Part shown: positions 48,161 to 58,100 of the stretch, piece after piece
How positions within the stretch are numbered: position 1 is the first letter of the stretch
Layout of the letters: the number at the start of each line of letters is the position of its first letter
Assembly (NCBI RefSeq): GCF_003751305.1
Contig: NZ_RJKV01000002.1
Span: 744,001 to 808,000, forward strand
Source of the DNA: Stenotrophomonas rhizophila
GTDB taxonomy: Bacteria > Pseudomonadota > Gammaproteobacteria > Xanthomonadales > Xanthomonadaceae
Length of the DNA stretch: 64,000 nt
Reading direction: 5' to 3'
Position numbers and translations under genes: made by a program
The notes under the pieces: model-generated
Database searches by the model: none
What the model saw: the letters and a program-made list of their open reading frames with translations, nothing else
What the model was told of the DNA's origin: nothing

Positions 48161-49627
48161 ATGATTGAGCGTCAGCGTCGCACCAAGATCCTTGCCACCC
48201 TCGGACCGGCAACCGACCCGCCGGGCGTGCTGGAGGATCTCTTCCGCGCCGGCGTGAACGTGGTTCGCCTCAACTTCAGCCACGGTGACCCGTCCGGGCA
48301 GGCCAAGCGCGCCGCCGATGTACGTGCCGCCGCCGCCCGCGTGGGCGTGGAAGTGGGCATCCTGGCCGATCTGCCGGGCCCGAAGATCCGTATCGAGCGT
48401 TTCGCCGAAGGCAAGATCAAGCTCAAGGCGGGCGACCGCTTCGACCTGGTTGCCTCGGCCACCCCGCCGCCGGGCGACACCACCCAGGTCGGCGTGAGCT
48501 ACCTTGGCCTGCCGCAGGACGTGGTCGCCGGTGACGTGCTGCTGCTCGACGATGGCCTGATGCAACTGCAGGTGATCGAAGTGCAGGGCGAACGCATCAT
48601 CAACACGGTGCTCAACGATGGCGTGCTGTCCGACCGCAAGGGCCTGAACAAGCAGGGCGGTGGCCTGTCGCTGGGCGCGCTGACCGAGCGCGACAAAGAA
48701 CTGATCGGCATCGTGGCCAAGATCGGCGTGGATTTCATCGCCGTTTCGTTCTGCCGCAACGCGCAGGACATGAACGACGCGCGCGAGATCGCCGAGTCGC
48801 ACGGCTGCTACGCCGCGCTGGTCTCCAAGATCGAGCGCACCGAAGCGATCGAGAACCTCGAAGAGATCGTCGACGCCAGTGACGTGGTCATGGTCGCGCG
48901 TGGCGATCTGGGCGTGGAAATCGGCGATGCCGAACTGCCGGGCCTGCAGAAGAAGATCATCAAGGCCTCGCTGGCGCAGAACAAGGTGGTGATCACCGCT
49001 ACCCAGATGCTGCAGTCGATGGTCGAAAGCCCGATCCCGACCCGCGCCGAAGTACTGGACGTGGCCAACTCGGTCATCGACGGTACCGATGCGGTGATGC
49101 TGTCGGCCGAAACCGCCGCGGGCATGTACCCGGTCAAGGCGGTCGAAGCGATGGCGCGCATCTGCCTCGGTGCCGAACGCCAGTTCCAGACCGAGACCGA
49201 TTTCGGCGCCTCGCCGCGCAACCTGGAACGTGCCGATCAGGCGATCGCCATGGCCACCATGTTCCTGTCCCAGCACGTGGGCGTGCGCGCGATCGTGGCG
49301 ATGACCGAATCCGGTGGCACCGCGCGTTACCTGTCGCGCTTCCGTGCCTCGGCACCGGTGTTCGCGGTGACCCGCCATGACGGCGCCCGCCGCCAGATGG
49401 CGCTGATGCGCGATGTGTTCCCGATCAACTTCGACAGCCGCGGCCTGACCCCGCGCGAAGCCGCGCGCGGCAGCATCCGCCTGCTGTTCGAAGCGAACCA
49501 GCTGCAGAGCGGCGACCGCGTCGTCTTCACCAGCGGTGAGCACATGGAAACCCATGGTGCCACCAACACGCTGCGCCTGCTGGAAGTGGGCGAAGACGGC
49601 CGTGCGAGCGGTCTCGGCGAACTCTAA
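48161..49627 (+). CDS. pyk: Pyruvate kinase
   Basis: A 488-residue kinase forming pyruvate and ATP from phosphoenolpyruvate. RRTKILATLGPATDPP, VVRLNFSHGDP (N-terminal barrel), LADLPGPKIRIERF, the catalytic Lys/Glu region ALVSKIERTEAIENLEEIVDASDVVMVARGDLGVEI, KKIIKASLAQNKVVITATQMLQSM and DGTDAVMLSAETAAGMYP are all present. The C-terminal allosteric domain ends with the FTSGEHMETHGATNTLRLLEVG segment. GGGAG precedes the ATG by ten bases. A terminator follows. Confidence 0.97.
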   Translation: MIERQRRTKILATLGPATDPPGVLEDLFRAGVNVVRLNFSHGDPSGQAKRAADVRAAAARVGVEVGILADLPGPKIRIERFAEGKIKLKAGDRFDLVASATPPPGDTTQVGVSYLGLPQDVVAGDVLLLDDGLMQLQVIEVQGERIINTVLNDGVLSDRKGLNKQGGGLSLGALTERDKELIGIVAKIGVDFIAVSFCRNAQDMNDAREIAESHGCYAALVSKIERTEAIENLEEIVDASDVVMVARGDLGVEIGDAELPGLQKKIIKASLAQNKVVITATQMLQSMVESPIPTRAEVLDVANSVIDGTDAVMLSAETAAGMYPVKAVEAMARICLGAERQFQTETDFGASPRNLERADQAIAMATMFLSQHVGVRAIVAMTESGGTARYLSRFRASAPVFAVTRHDGARRQMALMRDVFPINFDSRGLTPREAARGSIRLLFEANQLQSGDRVVFTSGEHMETHGATNTLRLLEVGEDGRASGLGEL

Positions 49628-49650
49628 CCGACCCACCTCGAAAGACCCGG

Positions 49651-49686
49651 ACCCGCGTGGCCTCACGGCCGCGCGGGTTCGTCGTT
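49651..49686 (+). terminator. Terminator-like hairpin after pyk
   Basis: 12-bp stem (49651-49662 with 49667-49678) with one G-T wobble, loop TCAC, followed by TCGTCGTTTC. Confidence 0.7.
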
Positions 49687-49741
49687 TCAGATGGAATCGT
49701 TTCCAGATTTCGTGGACGGCCAGTTCACGGGAGGCGGGGTC

Positions 49742-49747
49742 TATAAT
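49742..49747 (+). promoter_or_regulatory. -10 element of fba
   Basis: Perfect TATAAT, 32 bases upstream of the fba ATG; no convincing -35 at 16-18 bases. It suggests that fba has its own start after the pyk terminator. Confidence 0.5.
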
Positions 49748-49779
49748 TGGCGTTTTCCCGCACCCGCCACAGGAAGTAC

Positions 49780-50784
49780 ATGAGCATCGAACAGCTGGCT
49801 GAAACCGCACAGGCCATGGTCGCCCCGGGCAAGGGCATCATCGCGATCGACGAATCCACCGGCACCATCGGCAAGCGCTTCGCCAGCGTCGGCCTGGAGA
49901 ACACCGAGGAGAACCGTCGCGCCTACCGCGAACTGCTGCTCACCACGCCCAAGCTGAACGAGCACATCTCCGGCGCGATCCTGTATGACGAGACCATCCG
50001 TCAGTCCACCAAGGATGGCGTCCCGTTCGCCAAGTACATGGCGGCCCAGGGCATCATTCCGGGCATCAAGGTCGACAAGGGTGCCCATGCCCTGGCCGGC
50101 TGCCCGGGCGAGCTGGTCACCGAAGGCCTGGATGGCCTGCGCGAGCGCCTGCAGGAGTACTACAAGCTGGGTGCGCGCTTCGCCAAGTGGCGTGCGGTCA
50201 TCAACATCGGTGAAAGCATCCCGTCGGGCACCTGCATCGAGTCCAACGCCCACGCGCTGGCCCGTTATGCGGCGCTGTGCCAGGAATGCGGCCTGGTGCC
50301 GATGGTCGAGCCGGAAGTGATCATGGACGGCGACCACGACATCGAGACCTGCTACGAAGTCACCGAAGCCACCCTGCGTTCGCTGTTCGACGCGCTGTAC
50401 CAGCAGAACGTGCTGCTGGAAGGCACCATCCTGAAGGCCTCGATGGTCATCTCCGGCAAGGGCTGCGAAGAGCAGGCCGACGTCGAGGAAGTGGCCGAGT
50501 CGACCGTGATGTGCCTCAAGAGCACCGTGCCGGCGATCCTGCCGGGCGTGGTGTTCCTGTCCGGTGGCCAGAGCGATGAGCAGTCCACCGCGCATCTGAA
50601 CGCCATGAACCAGATGGGCAACCTGCCGTGGCCGCTGAGCTTCTCCTACGGCCGCGCCATGCAGCAGGCTGCGCTGAAGCTGTGGGCCAAGGACACCAAG
50701 GCCAACATCGCCAAGGCACAGCAGACCGTGTTTGATCGCGCCAAGGAAAACGGCCAGGCCGCCCTGGGCAAGTGGAACGGCTGA
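49780..50784 (+). CDS. fba: Fructose-bisphosphate aldolase, class I (eukaryote-type)
   Basis: A 334-residue Schiff-base aldolase. The N-terminal GKGIIAIDESTGTIGKRFASVGLENTEENRRAYRELL and GAILYDETIRQ, then FAKWRAVINIGE and LVPMVEPEVIMDGDHDIETC, LLEGTILKASMVISGKG (Schiff-base Lys in the middle) and FLSGGQSDEQSTAHLNAMN match the class I aldolases of animals and plants, not the metal-dependent class II enzyme usual in enterobacteria. This class is known in xanthomonads. Start at MSIEQLAETA after AGGAAG. A strong terminator follows. Confidence 0.95.
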   Translation: MSIEQLAETAQAMVAPGKGIIAIDESTGTIGKRFASVGLENTEENRRAYRELLLTTPKLNEHISGAILYDETIRQSTKDGVPFAKYMAAQGIIPGIKVDKGAHALAGCPGELVTEGLDGLRERLQEYYKLGARFAKWRAVINIGESIPSGTCIESNAHALARYAALCQECGLVPMVEPEVIMDGDHDIETCYEVTEATLRSLFDALYQQNVLLEGTILKASMVISGKGCEEQADVEEVAESTVMCLKSTVPAILPGVVFLSGGQSDEQSTAHLNAMNQMGNLPWPLSFSYGRAMQQAALKLWAKDTKANIAKAQQTVFDRAKENGQAALGKWNG

Positions 50785-50807
50785 TTCACGCCTGACCACC
50801 GTCAACG

Positions 50808-50839
50808 AAAACGCCGGCCTTGTGCCGGCGTTTTTGTTT
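50808..50839 (+). terminator. Rho-independent terminator after fba
   Basis: Perfect 11-bp stem AAAACGCCGGC/GCCGGCGTTTT (50808-50818 with 50824-50834), T5 then GTTTG. Confidence 0.9.
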
Positions 50840-50853
50840 GCGCGGTGGTTTGC

Positions 50854-51453
50854 TCAGTGCGCCGCCGCCGGCGGTAATCCCATCGCCAGCGGCGCGAAGA
50901 TCGCCGAGGTTGACGGCTCGACCGGCTGACCCAGCGCGGCCAGCGCCGACTGGTAGGCCTTGTACGTGGCCGCGTTGTACGCCACCAGGATGATCCGGCG
51001 TGGCTGGTGGTGCGAGCGCTGCCAGGTCAGGGTTTCGGTGGCGGCGATATGGGCGGCCTGGTGCAGCGGGTACCCGAACACCCCGCAGCTGATCGCCGGG
51101 AAGGCGATGGATTCCAGTTCCAGCTTTTCAGCCAGCTGCAGCGACTTCCAATAGCAGTTGGCCAGCAGCGCCGGCTCGTCGCGCAGACCGTCCTGCCAGA
51201 CCGGGCCGACCGTATGGAACACGTGCTTTGCCGGCAGATCGAACGCCGGAGTTTCGCGTACTTCCCCGGTCGGGCAGCGCATGCCGGGGCGGATCTCCGG
51301 CAGGGCGCGGCAGGCGTCGAGCAGCTGCGGGCCGGCCGCGCGATGGATCGCGCCGTCCACGCCACCGCCGCCCAGCAGGGATTCGTTGGCCGCATTGACG
51401 ATCGCATCCACCGCCAGGGTCGTGATGTCGCCCTGCCACACTTCGATCTTCAT
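50854..51453 (-). CDS. Macro domain protein (O-acetyl-ADP-ribose deacetylase-like)
   Basis: A 199-residue single macro domain plus a short Ala/Pro-rich tail. IEVWQGDITTLAVDAIVNAANESLLGGGGVDGAIH (binding of ADP-ribose and its catalytic Asn/Asp) and FPAISCGVFGYPLHQAA (phosphate loop) are those of the YmdB/MacroD type, which hydrolyse O-acetyl-ADP-ribose and remove mono-ADP-ribose. It is on the minus strand 240 bases beyond cysK and convergent with fba. Confidence 0.93.
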   Translation of the reverse strand: MKIEVWQGDITTLAVDAIVNAANESLLGGGGVDGAIHRAAGPQLLDACRALPEIRPGMRCPTGEVRETPAFDLPAKHVFHTVGPVWQDGLRDEPALLANCYWKSLQLAEKLELESIAFPAISCGVFGYPLHQAAHIAATETLTWQRSHHQPRRIILVAYNAATYKAYQSALAALGQPVEPSTSAIFAPLAMGLPPAAAH

Positions 51454-51609
51454 GCGTACCGCTCCTTACGTGCTGATACCGGGTCCATACAACGAAATGA
51501 CGTGCCTGCGCTGCACCGTAACCTGCGCGACATCTAGGCTGCGTCATCGTCGTCTCAGGCAGTGCGACCCGGCGGGCACTGGCTGACGTTCACACGATGC
51601 CGCCGGATC

Positions 51610-51669
51610 GCTTCACGGAAGATGAAGCGCGTCACCACGCAGAACGCCCGCCGATCAAGGCGGGCGTTT
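51610..51669 (-). terminator. Double hairpin after cysK
   Basis: On the minus strand, 24 bases after the cysK stop, a perfect 10-bp stem AACGCCCGCC/GGCGGGCGTT (51644-51653 with 51660-51669), then a second hairpin CGCTTCA/TGAAGCG (51610-51616 with 51624-51630). The first acts as the cysK terminator although its minus-strand T tract is poor. The rest of 51454-51693 shows nothing else. Confidence 0.55.
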
Positions 51670-51693
51670 CGTTCATACGGACCAACGCCGGGA

Positions 51694-52653
51694 TCAGGGC
51701 AGACCGGCCAGCCAGTCGTCGTCGGAGCCTTCGTTGATGTCGGCGAACAGCGGGGTGGAGAAGTAGCGCTCGCCCGTGTCGGGCAGCATCGCCAGGATCA
51801 CCGAGCCGGGTGCGGCCTTGGCGGCGATGTCCAGCGCGCTGGCGACCGTGGCACCGGCCGAGATGCCGACGAAGATGCCTTCCTCGGCCGCCAGCCGGCG
51901 CGAGGTCTCGATCGCGCGGGCGTCGTCGATGGTCAGCAGTTCATCGTAGACGCCGCGGTTGAGCACCTCCGGCACGAAGTCCGGGGTCCAGCCCTGGATC
52001 TTGTGCGGCTTCCACTCGTCGCCTTTGAGCAGGGCGGCGCCTTCCGGCTCCGTGGCGACGATCCGGGTCTCCGGTCGCGCCACCTTGAGCACCTCGCCGA
52101 CGCCGGTCAGGGTGCCGCCGGTGCCCCAGCCGGTCACGAAGTAGTCCAGTCGCTTGCCGGCGAAATCGCGCAGGATTTCCGGGGCGGTGGTGTTGCGGTG
52201 ATAGGCCGGGTTGGCCGGGTTGGCGAACTGACTGGCCAGGAACCAGCCGTGTTCCTCGGCCAGTTCCTTCGCCCGGCGCACCATGCCCGAGCCGCGCTCG
52301 GCGGCCGGGGTCAGGATCACCTTGGCGCCATAAGCGCGCATCAGCTTGCGGCGCTCGATGGAGAAGGTCTCCACCATCGTGGCCACGAACTTGTAGCCGC
52401 GCGCGGCGGCCACCATCGCCAGCGCCACGCCGGTGTTGCCCGAGGTCGCTTCCACGATGGTATCGCCGGGCTTGAGCAGGCCCTTGGCCTCGGCGTCGAG
52501 AATGATCGCCAGCGCCAGGCGGTCCTTGACCGAGCCGCCGGGGTTGAACGACTCGACCTTGGCGTACAGGGTGACGTGCTCGGGGGCGAGACGGTGCAGG
52601 CGCACCACCGGGGTGTTGCCGATGGTGTCCAGGATGGAGTCGTACAGGGCCAT
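51694..52653 (-). CDS. cysK: Cysteine synthase A (O-acetylserine sulfhydrylase)
   Basis: A 319-residue PLP enzyme making cysteine from O-acetylserine and sulfide. MALYDSILDTIGNTPVVRLHRL, the PLP lysine in NPGGSVKDRLA (about 44), the substrate loop EATSGNTGVALA (about 71), the phosphate loop GTGGTLTGVGEVL (about 178) and the C-terminal LPDTGERYFSTPLF are all present. The SVKDR form is shared by CysK and CysM; length and C-terminus favour CysK. Start at MALYDSIL, not at a longer upstream frame. Divergent from cysB. Confidence 0.95.
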   Translation of the reverse strand: MALYDSILDTIGNTPVVRLHRLAPEHVTLYAKVESFNPGGSVKDRLALAIILDAEAKGLLKPGDTIVEATSGNTGVALAMVAAARGYKFVATMVETFSIERRKLMRAYGAKVILTPAAERGSGMVRRAKELAEEHGWFLASQFANPANPAYHRNTTAPEILRDFAGKRLDYFVTGWGTGGTLTGVGEVLKVARPETRIVATEPEGAALLKGDEWKPHKIQGWTPDFVPEVLNRGVYDELLTIDDARAIETSRRLAAEEGIFVGISAGATVASALDIAAKAAPGSVILAMLPDTGERYFSTPLFADINEGSDDDWLAGLP

Positions 52654-52794
52654 GGGGATGCTCCGGAGAAGTCGGTGCCGCCCGGGGGCCGTGCGGCAGG
52701 GAAGGGTCGGGCCGGTGGCGGCGCAAGGCGCCCGCGCGCGGCCGGGCCGGGGTCGGTCAGACCGTACCGCTGGCATATGACCGCGCGAAATGAC

Positions 52795-52832
52795 CTGATT
52801 ACCTTCTTAAACAACGTTTGGTTATAAGCTGG
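52795..52832. promoter_or_regulatory. Candidate CysB-controlled region between cysK and cysB
   Basis: AT-rich segment in an otherwise GC-rich 236-base gap. It has TTACCT (52799-52804) and TATAAG (52823-52828) 18 bases apart as a possible cysB promoter, and imperfect dyad symmetry (CTTAAAC ... GTTATAAG) as a possible activator site. Positions fit divergent control but no exact CysB consensus is known to me for this group. Confidence 0.4.
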
Positions 52833-52889
52833 TGACGGCATTTGCCCTACAGTCGGATGGCCCCTCTCCATGCGCCGTATCGCCCGCCC

Positions 52890-53873
52890 ATGACGCTGAC
52901 TCAACTTCGCTACCTGGTCGCCATCGCCGACGCCGAGCTGAACATCACGCTGGCGGCGTCCCGTGTGCACGCCACCCAGCCCGGCCTGTCCAAACAGCTC
53001 AAGCAACTGGAAGATGAACTCGGCTTTCTGCTGTTCGTGCGCAAGGGCCGCAGCCTGGAAGCGGTGACCCCGGCGGGCGTGGAAGTGATCGGCCGTGCCC
53101 GCGCCGTCCTGGGCGAGGCCAACAATATCCGCACCTATGCGGCCAACCAGCGCCGTGAAAGCCAGGGCCAACTGGTGCTCACCACCACCCATACCCAGGC
53201 GCGCTTCGTGCTGCCTCCGGCAGTGGCGCGCATCAAGCAGGCCTACCCGCAGGTCAGCGTGCACCTGCAGCAGGCCGCTGAAAGCGACGCGCTGGACCTG
53301 CTCAGCCAGGGCGATGCGGACATCGCCATCATCAGCACCGCGGGCGGTGAGCCCACTGCCGGCCTGGCCATTCCGCTATACCGCTGGCGCCGGCTGGTGC
53401 TGGTGCCGCGTGGGCACGCGCTGGATCGCCCGGGCGCGGCGCCGGACCTGCAGGCGCTCGCCAGCCACCCGCTGATCAGCTACGAATCCTCCACCCGCGG
53501 CAGCTCCTCGCTGCAGCGCGCCTTCGCCAGCGCCGGGCTGACCCCGGACATCGCCTTGACCGCCCTCGATGCGGACCTGATCAAGACCTACGTGCGCACC
53601 GGCCTTGGCGTGGGCCTGCTCGCGGAAATGGCGGTCAACGCCAGCGATGAAGACCTTCGGTCCTGGCCGGCCCCGGCGCCGATCGACGAGTGCATCGCCT
53701 GGGCGGTGCTGCCGCGCGACCGCGTGCTGCGCGATTACGCGCTGGAACTGGTGCACGTGCTCGCCCCGCAGATCGATACCCGCGACCTGCGCCGGGTGAT
53801 CGACGGCAACCAGGAGGCCAACTGGCCGCTGCCGCCGACGTGGGAATCGCTGACGCAGACCATCACCGTCTAA
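52890..53873 (+). CDS. cysB: LysR-type regulator CysB
   Basis: A 327-residue LysR regulator of sulfur assimilation. TLTQLRYLVAIADAELNITLAASRVHATQPGLSKQLKQLEDELG is the winged HTH with the TQPGLSKQ recognition helix typical of CysB; TTTHTQARFVLPPAVARIKQAYPQV is the CysB effector-domain start, with the Thr that binds N-acetylserine. Length equals that of CysB (324 in E. coli). The start is the second of two ATG codons; family alignment begins at MTLTQLRYLV. Divergent from cysK. Confidence 0.94.
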   Translation: MTLTQLRYLVAIADAELNITLAASRVHATQPGLSKQLKQLEDELGFLLFVRKGRSLEAVTPAGVEVIGRARAVLGEANNIRTYAANQRRESQGQLVLTTTHTQARFVLPPAVARIKQAYPQVSVHLQQAAESDALDLLSQGDADIAIISTAGGEPTAGLAIPLYRWRRLVLVPRGHALDRPGAAPDLQALASHPLISYESSTRGSSSLQRAFASAGLTPDIALTALDADLIKTYVRTGLGVGLLAEMAVNASDEDLRSWPAPAPIDECIAWAVLPRDRVLRDYALELVHVLAPQIDTRDLRRVIDGNQEANWPLPPTWESLTQTITV

Positions 53874-54098
53874 AGAGGGTGATGGCTGCCAGCGCATTCC
53901 ACCGCTCCCCCGCGTCGCAGGCAGTGCGCACTTCGACATGCGTTGATACATGGCGTTACACGCGCCAGGCCCCCCAGCACGAAAGGGCTTTCGCCCGTCA
54001 CCGGTAGATGTGAAGACGCCGGTAAACGCTTGGCACATATGCCTTCACCCGGGCCCTCTATACACTCGGCGGTCGAGAAACAACCGGGATTGCATTAC
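53874..54098. other. 225-base gap between cysB and the efflux operon
   Basis: No gene. TATACA at 54059-54064 is a possible -10 for the RND operon. No local regulator gene accompanies the pump, and I see no clear operator palindrome. Confidence 0.4.
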
Positions 54099-55187
54099 AT
54101 GTTGGGACGCATCGCAGCGCGCTTCGCCGCTGGCATCGCCTTGGTCGCTTTGGCAGGGTGTGGCAGCAAAGACGAGGCCGCTCGCCGGCAGGCAGACGCC
54201 GTACCGGTCACCACCCAGGTGGTGCAGACCTCGGCATGGAGCGACACCCTGCAGGCGCTGGGCACGGCCAAGGCGCGCGAGTCGGTGACGGTCACCGCCA
54301 AGGTCAGCGAAATCATCGAAACGGTCCACTTCGAGAGCGGCCAGCAGGTCACCGCCGGTACGCCGTTGGTGACCCTGCGCGGCCAGGCCCAGGAAGCGGC
54401 CCTGCTGCAGGCCCAGGCGACCTTCCAGGAAGCGGATCAGCTGTACAAGCGCCAGCGCGAGCTCGCGGCCCAGCAACTGGTGGCCAGCTCCACCCTGGAT
54501 ACCCAGCGCGCCATCCGCGATGCCGCCGAGGCGCGCGTGCGTGAAATGCAGTCGGACATCGGCGACCGTCGGGTGCGCGCACCGTTCGCCGGCGTGCTCG
54601 GCATCCGTCAGGTCAGCGCCGGCTCGCTGGTGACGCCGAGCACCGCGATCACCACGCTGGATGACATCGAGCGCATGCACGTGGACTTCCAGGTGCCCGA
54701 GGCCGAGTTGGCCTCGCTGAGCAACGGCGACAAGGTCACTGCCACCAGCGTGGCCTACCCCGGCCGCAGTTTCGAAGGCGAGGTCGCCACCATCGATACC
54801 CGTGTCGATCCCGGCACGCGTGCGGTTACCGTGCGCGCGGACTTCATCAATGCCGACCACGCACTGCGCCCGGGCATGCTGCTGGACGTGCGCATGTTCC
54901 GCCCGGAGCGCCAGGCGCTGGTGATCCCGGAGATCGCGGTGGTCCAGGTCGGTCGCGATTCCTACGTGTTCCGGGTCAAGCAGGACCAGAGCGTGGAGCG
55001 CGCCGATATCATCGCCGGTGGGCGCCGCAGCGGTGTGGTGGAAATCCGCGAAGGTCTCGCCGTGGGCGACCGCATCGTGGTGGACGGCACCGGCAAGCTG
55101 CGCCCGGGCCTGAAAGTGCAGGCTGATGAGGCCGCGCCCGCAACCTCTGCACCGGCACCTGCCACCCAGCCGGACACCGCCGGATGA
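54099..55187 (+). CDS. RND efflux pump periplasmic adaptor (membrane fusion lipoprotein)
   Basis: A 362-residue HlyD/MexA-family adaptor. The signal peptide ends in lipobox VALAGC (Cys near 21). The lipoyl half-motifs are VTVTAKVSEIIETVHFESGQQVTAG and DRRVRAPFAGVLGIRQVSAG, separated by a helical hairpin (about 95-150, LQAQATFQEADQLYKRQRELAAQQLV), with a beta-barrel and membrane-proximal domain after it. The Pro/Ala-rich C-terminus overlaps the pump gene by ATGA. The start is the ATG before the signal peptide; the frame runs further upstream without support. Confidence 0.93.
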   Translation: MLGRIAARFAAGIALVALAGCGSKDEAARRQADAVPVTTQVVQTSAWSDTLQALGTAKARESVTVTAKVSEIIETVHFESGQQVTAGTPLVTLRGQAQEAALLQAQATFQEADQLYKRQRELAAQQLVASSTLDTQRAIRDAAEARVREMQSDIGDRRVRAPFAGVLGIRQVSAGSLVTPSTAITTLDDIERMHVDFQVPEAELASLSNGDKVTATSVAYPGRSFEGEVATIDTRVDPGTRAVTVRADFINADHALRPGMLLDVRMFRPERQALVIPEIAVVQVGRDSYVFRVKQDQSVERADIIAGGRRSGVVEIREGLAVGDRIVVDGTGKLRPGLKVQADEAAPATSAPAPATQPDTAG

Positions 55188-58100
55188 AACTCTCCGACAT
55201 TTCCATCCAGCGGCCGGTCTTCGCCGTGGTGATGAGCCTGCTGCTGGTCGTGCTGGGCTTCATGTCGTTCACCCGCTTGACCCTGCGCGAGCTGCCGGCG
55301 ATCGATCCGCCGATCGTGTCGGTCTCGGTGGATTACACCGGCGCGTCGGCAGCGGTCATCGAGAGCCGCATCACCCAGGTGCTGGAAGATGCCCTGGCCG
55401 GTATTGAAGGCATCGACACGATCAACGCGCGCAGCTCCAACGGGCGCTCGCAGGTCAGCATCGAGTTCACCTCCAACCGCGATATCGAAGCGGCCGCCAA
55501 CGACGTGCGCGATGCGGTGAGCCGCGTTGCCGACCGCATGCCCGAAGAGGCGCGGCCGCCGGAAATCGCCAAGGTCGAGAGCGACGCTGACCCCATCATC
55601 TGGCTCAACATGAGCTCGACCTCGATGGATACGCTGGAGCTGAGCGACTACGCCGACCGCTACATCGTCGACCGCTTCTCCAGCCTGGATGGCGTGGCCC
55701 AGGTGCGCATCGGTGGCCGCCAGCGCTATGCGATGCGGATCTGGCTGGACCGCGACCAGCTCGCTGCGCGCGGTCTGACCGTAGGCGATGTGGAAAGCGC
55801 GCTGCGCAACGAGAACGTGGAACTGCCGGCCGGCCGCATCGAATCGGCCGACCGCGATTTCACCCTGCGGGTGGAGCGCAACTACGTCAAACCCGAGGAC
55901 TTCGCCGGCATCCCGCTCGGCAAGGGCACCGACGGTTACGTCGTGCGCATGGGCGATGTGGCCAAGATCGAACTGGCCTCGTCCGAACGCCGGGCCTACT
56001 ACCGCAGCAACGGCGAGCCGAACATCGGCCTGGGCATCGTCAAGACCTCCACTGCCAACGCGCTGGATGTCGCCCGCGAAGCACGCGCCGAAGCCGACCG
56101 GATCAGCAGCACGCTGCCGGAAGGCACGCGCATCTTCGTGGCCTTCGACAACACCACCTTCATCGAGGCGGCGGTCGATCGCGTGTACGCCACGCTGGTC
56201 GAGGCGATGCTGCTGGTGCTCGCGGTGATCTGGCTGTTCCTGGGCAGTTTCCGCGCGGCGTTGATCCCCGCGGTAACGGTGCCGGTCTGTCTGATCGCCG
56301 CCTTCATCGCGCTGTACGCCTTCGGTTTTTCGATCAATCTGCTGACCCTGCTCGCGCTGGTGCTGTGTATCGGCCTGGTGGTGGATGACGCCATCGTCGT
56401 GGTGGAGAACGTGCAGCGTCGCATCGATCTGGGCGAGCCACCGCTGGTCGCATCAAAGCGTGGTACCACCCAGGTGGCATTCGCGGTGATTGCCACCACC
56501 GCGGTGCTGGTCGCGGTGTTCCTGCCGGTCGGCTTCCTGGAAGGCAATACCGGCCGCCTGTTCCGCGAGCTGGCCGTGGCGCTGGCCGCGGCGGTGGCGC
56601 TGTCGGCGTTCGTGTCGCTGACGCTGACCCCGATGATGGCCTCCAAGCTGCTCAAGCCGCATACCGGCCAGGCACCGAAGGGCCTGCATGGAGTGATCAA
56701 CCGCAATCTGGATCGCCTGTCGGCCGCGTACGGGCGCTTCCTGGAAGCGCATGTGACCCGCACGTGGGTCTACATCGTGGTGATGATCCTCTCGCTGCTG
56801 GCCAGCGCGCTGCTGCTCAAGGTGCTGCCGTCCGAGCTGGCCCCGGCCGAAGACCGTGGCTCGTTCCAGATCATGATCGATGGCCCGGAAGGTGCCGGCT
56901 TCGACTACACCGTCGGCCAGGTCCAGCAGGTCGAGAAGATCGTCTCCGGCTTCGTTGGCGAAGATGAGCCGATCGTGCGCGCCAACCCGCGCGTGCCCGG
57001 TGGCTGGGGCTCCAGCGAAGAAATGCACACCGGCCGCATCAGCGTGTTCCTGCAGCCATGGCGCCAACGCGATGTGTCCACCCCGGATGTGGCGGCCGAG
57101 CTGCAGACCCACCTCAATGACCTGCGGGGCGTACGCGTGCGCACCCAGGTCGGTGGTGGCCTGGTGCGCAGCCAGGGCCAGCCGTTCCAGATCGTGCTGG
57201 GGGGGCCGGAGTACGCGGAAATCGCACAGTGGCGCGACCGCATGCTGCTGCGCATGGCCGACAACCCGGGCCTGGTCGGCACCGACTCGGACTACAAGGA
57301 AACCCGCCCGCAGATGCGCGTGAACATCGACCGCCAGCGTGCGGCCGATCTGGGCGTGTCGGTCACCGCGATCGGCAGCGCGCTGGAAACCATGATGGGC
57401 TCACGCCGCGTCACCACCTTCGTCGACAACGGCGAGGAGTACGACGTGCTGGTCCAGGCCGGTCGCGAAGGCCGTGCCTCGCCGGCCGATCTGGCCGCGA
57501 TCCGCGTGCGTGCCAGTGGCGGCGAACTGGTCCCGCTGTCCAACCTGGTCACGCTCAGCGAAGTAGCCGAAGCCGGCAGCCTCAACCGCTTCAACCGGCT
57601 GCGCTCGATCACCATCAGCGCCGGCCTGGCCCCGGGCTACCCGTTGGGCGAGGCCATCGCCTGGGCCCAGCAGGTGGCCAGCGAGGAGCTGCCGCAGCAC
57701 GCACAGATCAGCTGGAAGGGCGAATCGCGCGAGTACCAGAATGCCGGCAGCGCCGTGCTGCTGACCTTCGCGATGGCCCTGCTGGTGGTGTTCCTGGTGT
57801 TGGCCGCGCAGTTCGAGAGCTTCATCCATCCGCTGGTGATCATGTTGACCGTGCCGCTGGGCGTGCTCGGCGCGTTGCTGGGGCTGTATGTCAGTGGTGG
57901 CACGATCAACCTGTTCAGTCAGATCGGCATCGTGATGCTGGTGGGCCTGGCGGCCAAGAACGGCATCCTGATCGTGGAATTCGCCAATCAGCTGCGCGAT
58001 GAAGGTCGCAACGTGCACCAGGCCATCGTCGAATCGGCGATGGTGCGCCTGCGCCCGATCCTGATGACCTCCATCGCCACCGTGGTCGGTGCGATCCCGC

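Noticed and set aside
51644..51669. A plus-strand small RNA ending at the hairpin between the macro-domain gene and cysK
   Set aside because: The T tract is slightly better on plus, but position 24 bases behind the cysK stop makes it the cysK terminator; no plus-strand promoter is convincing.
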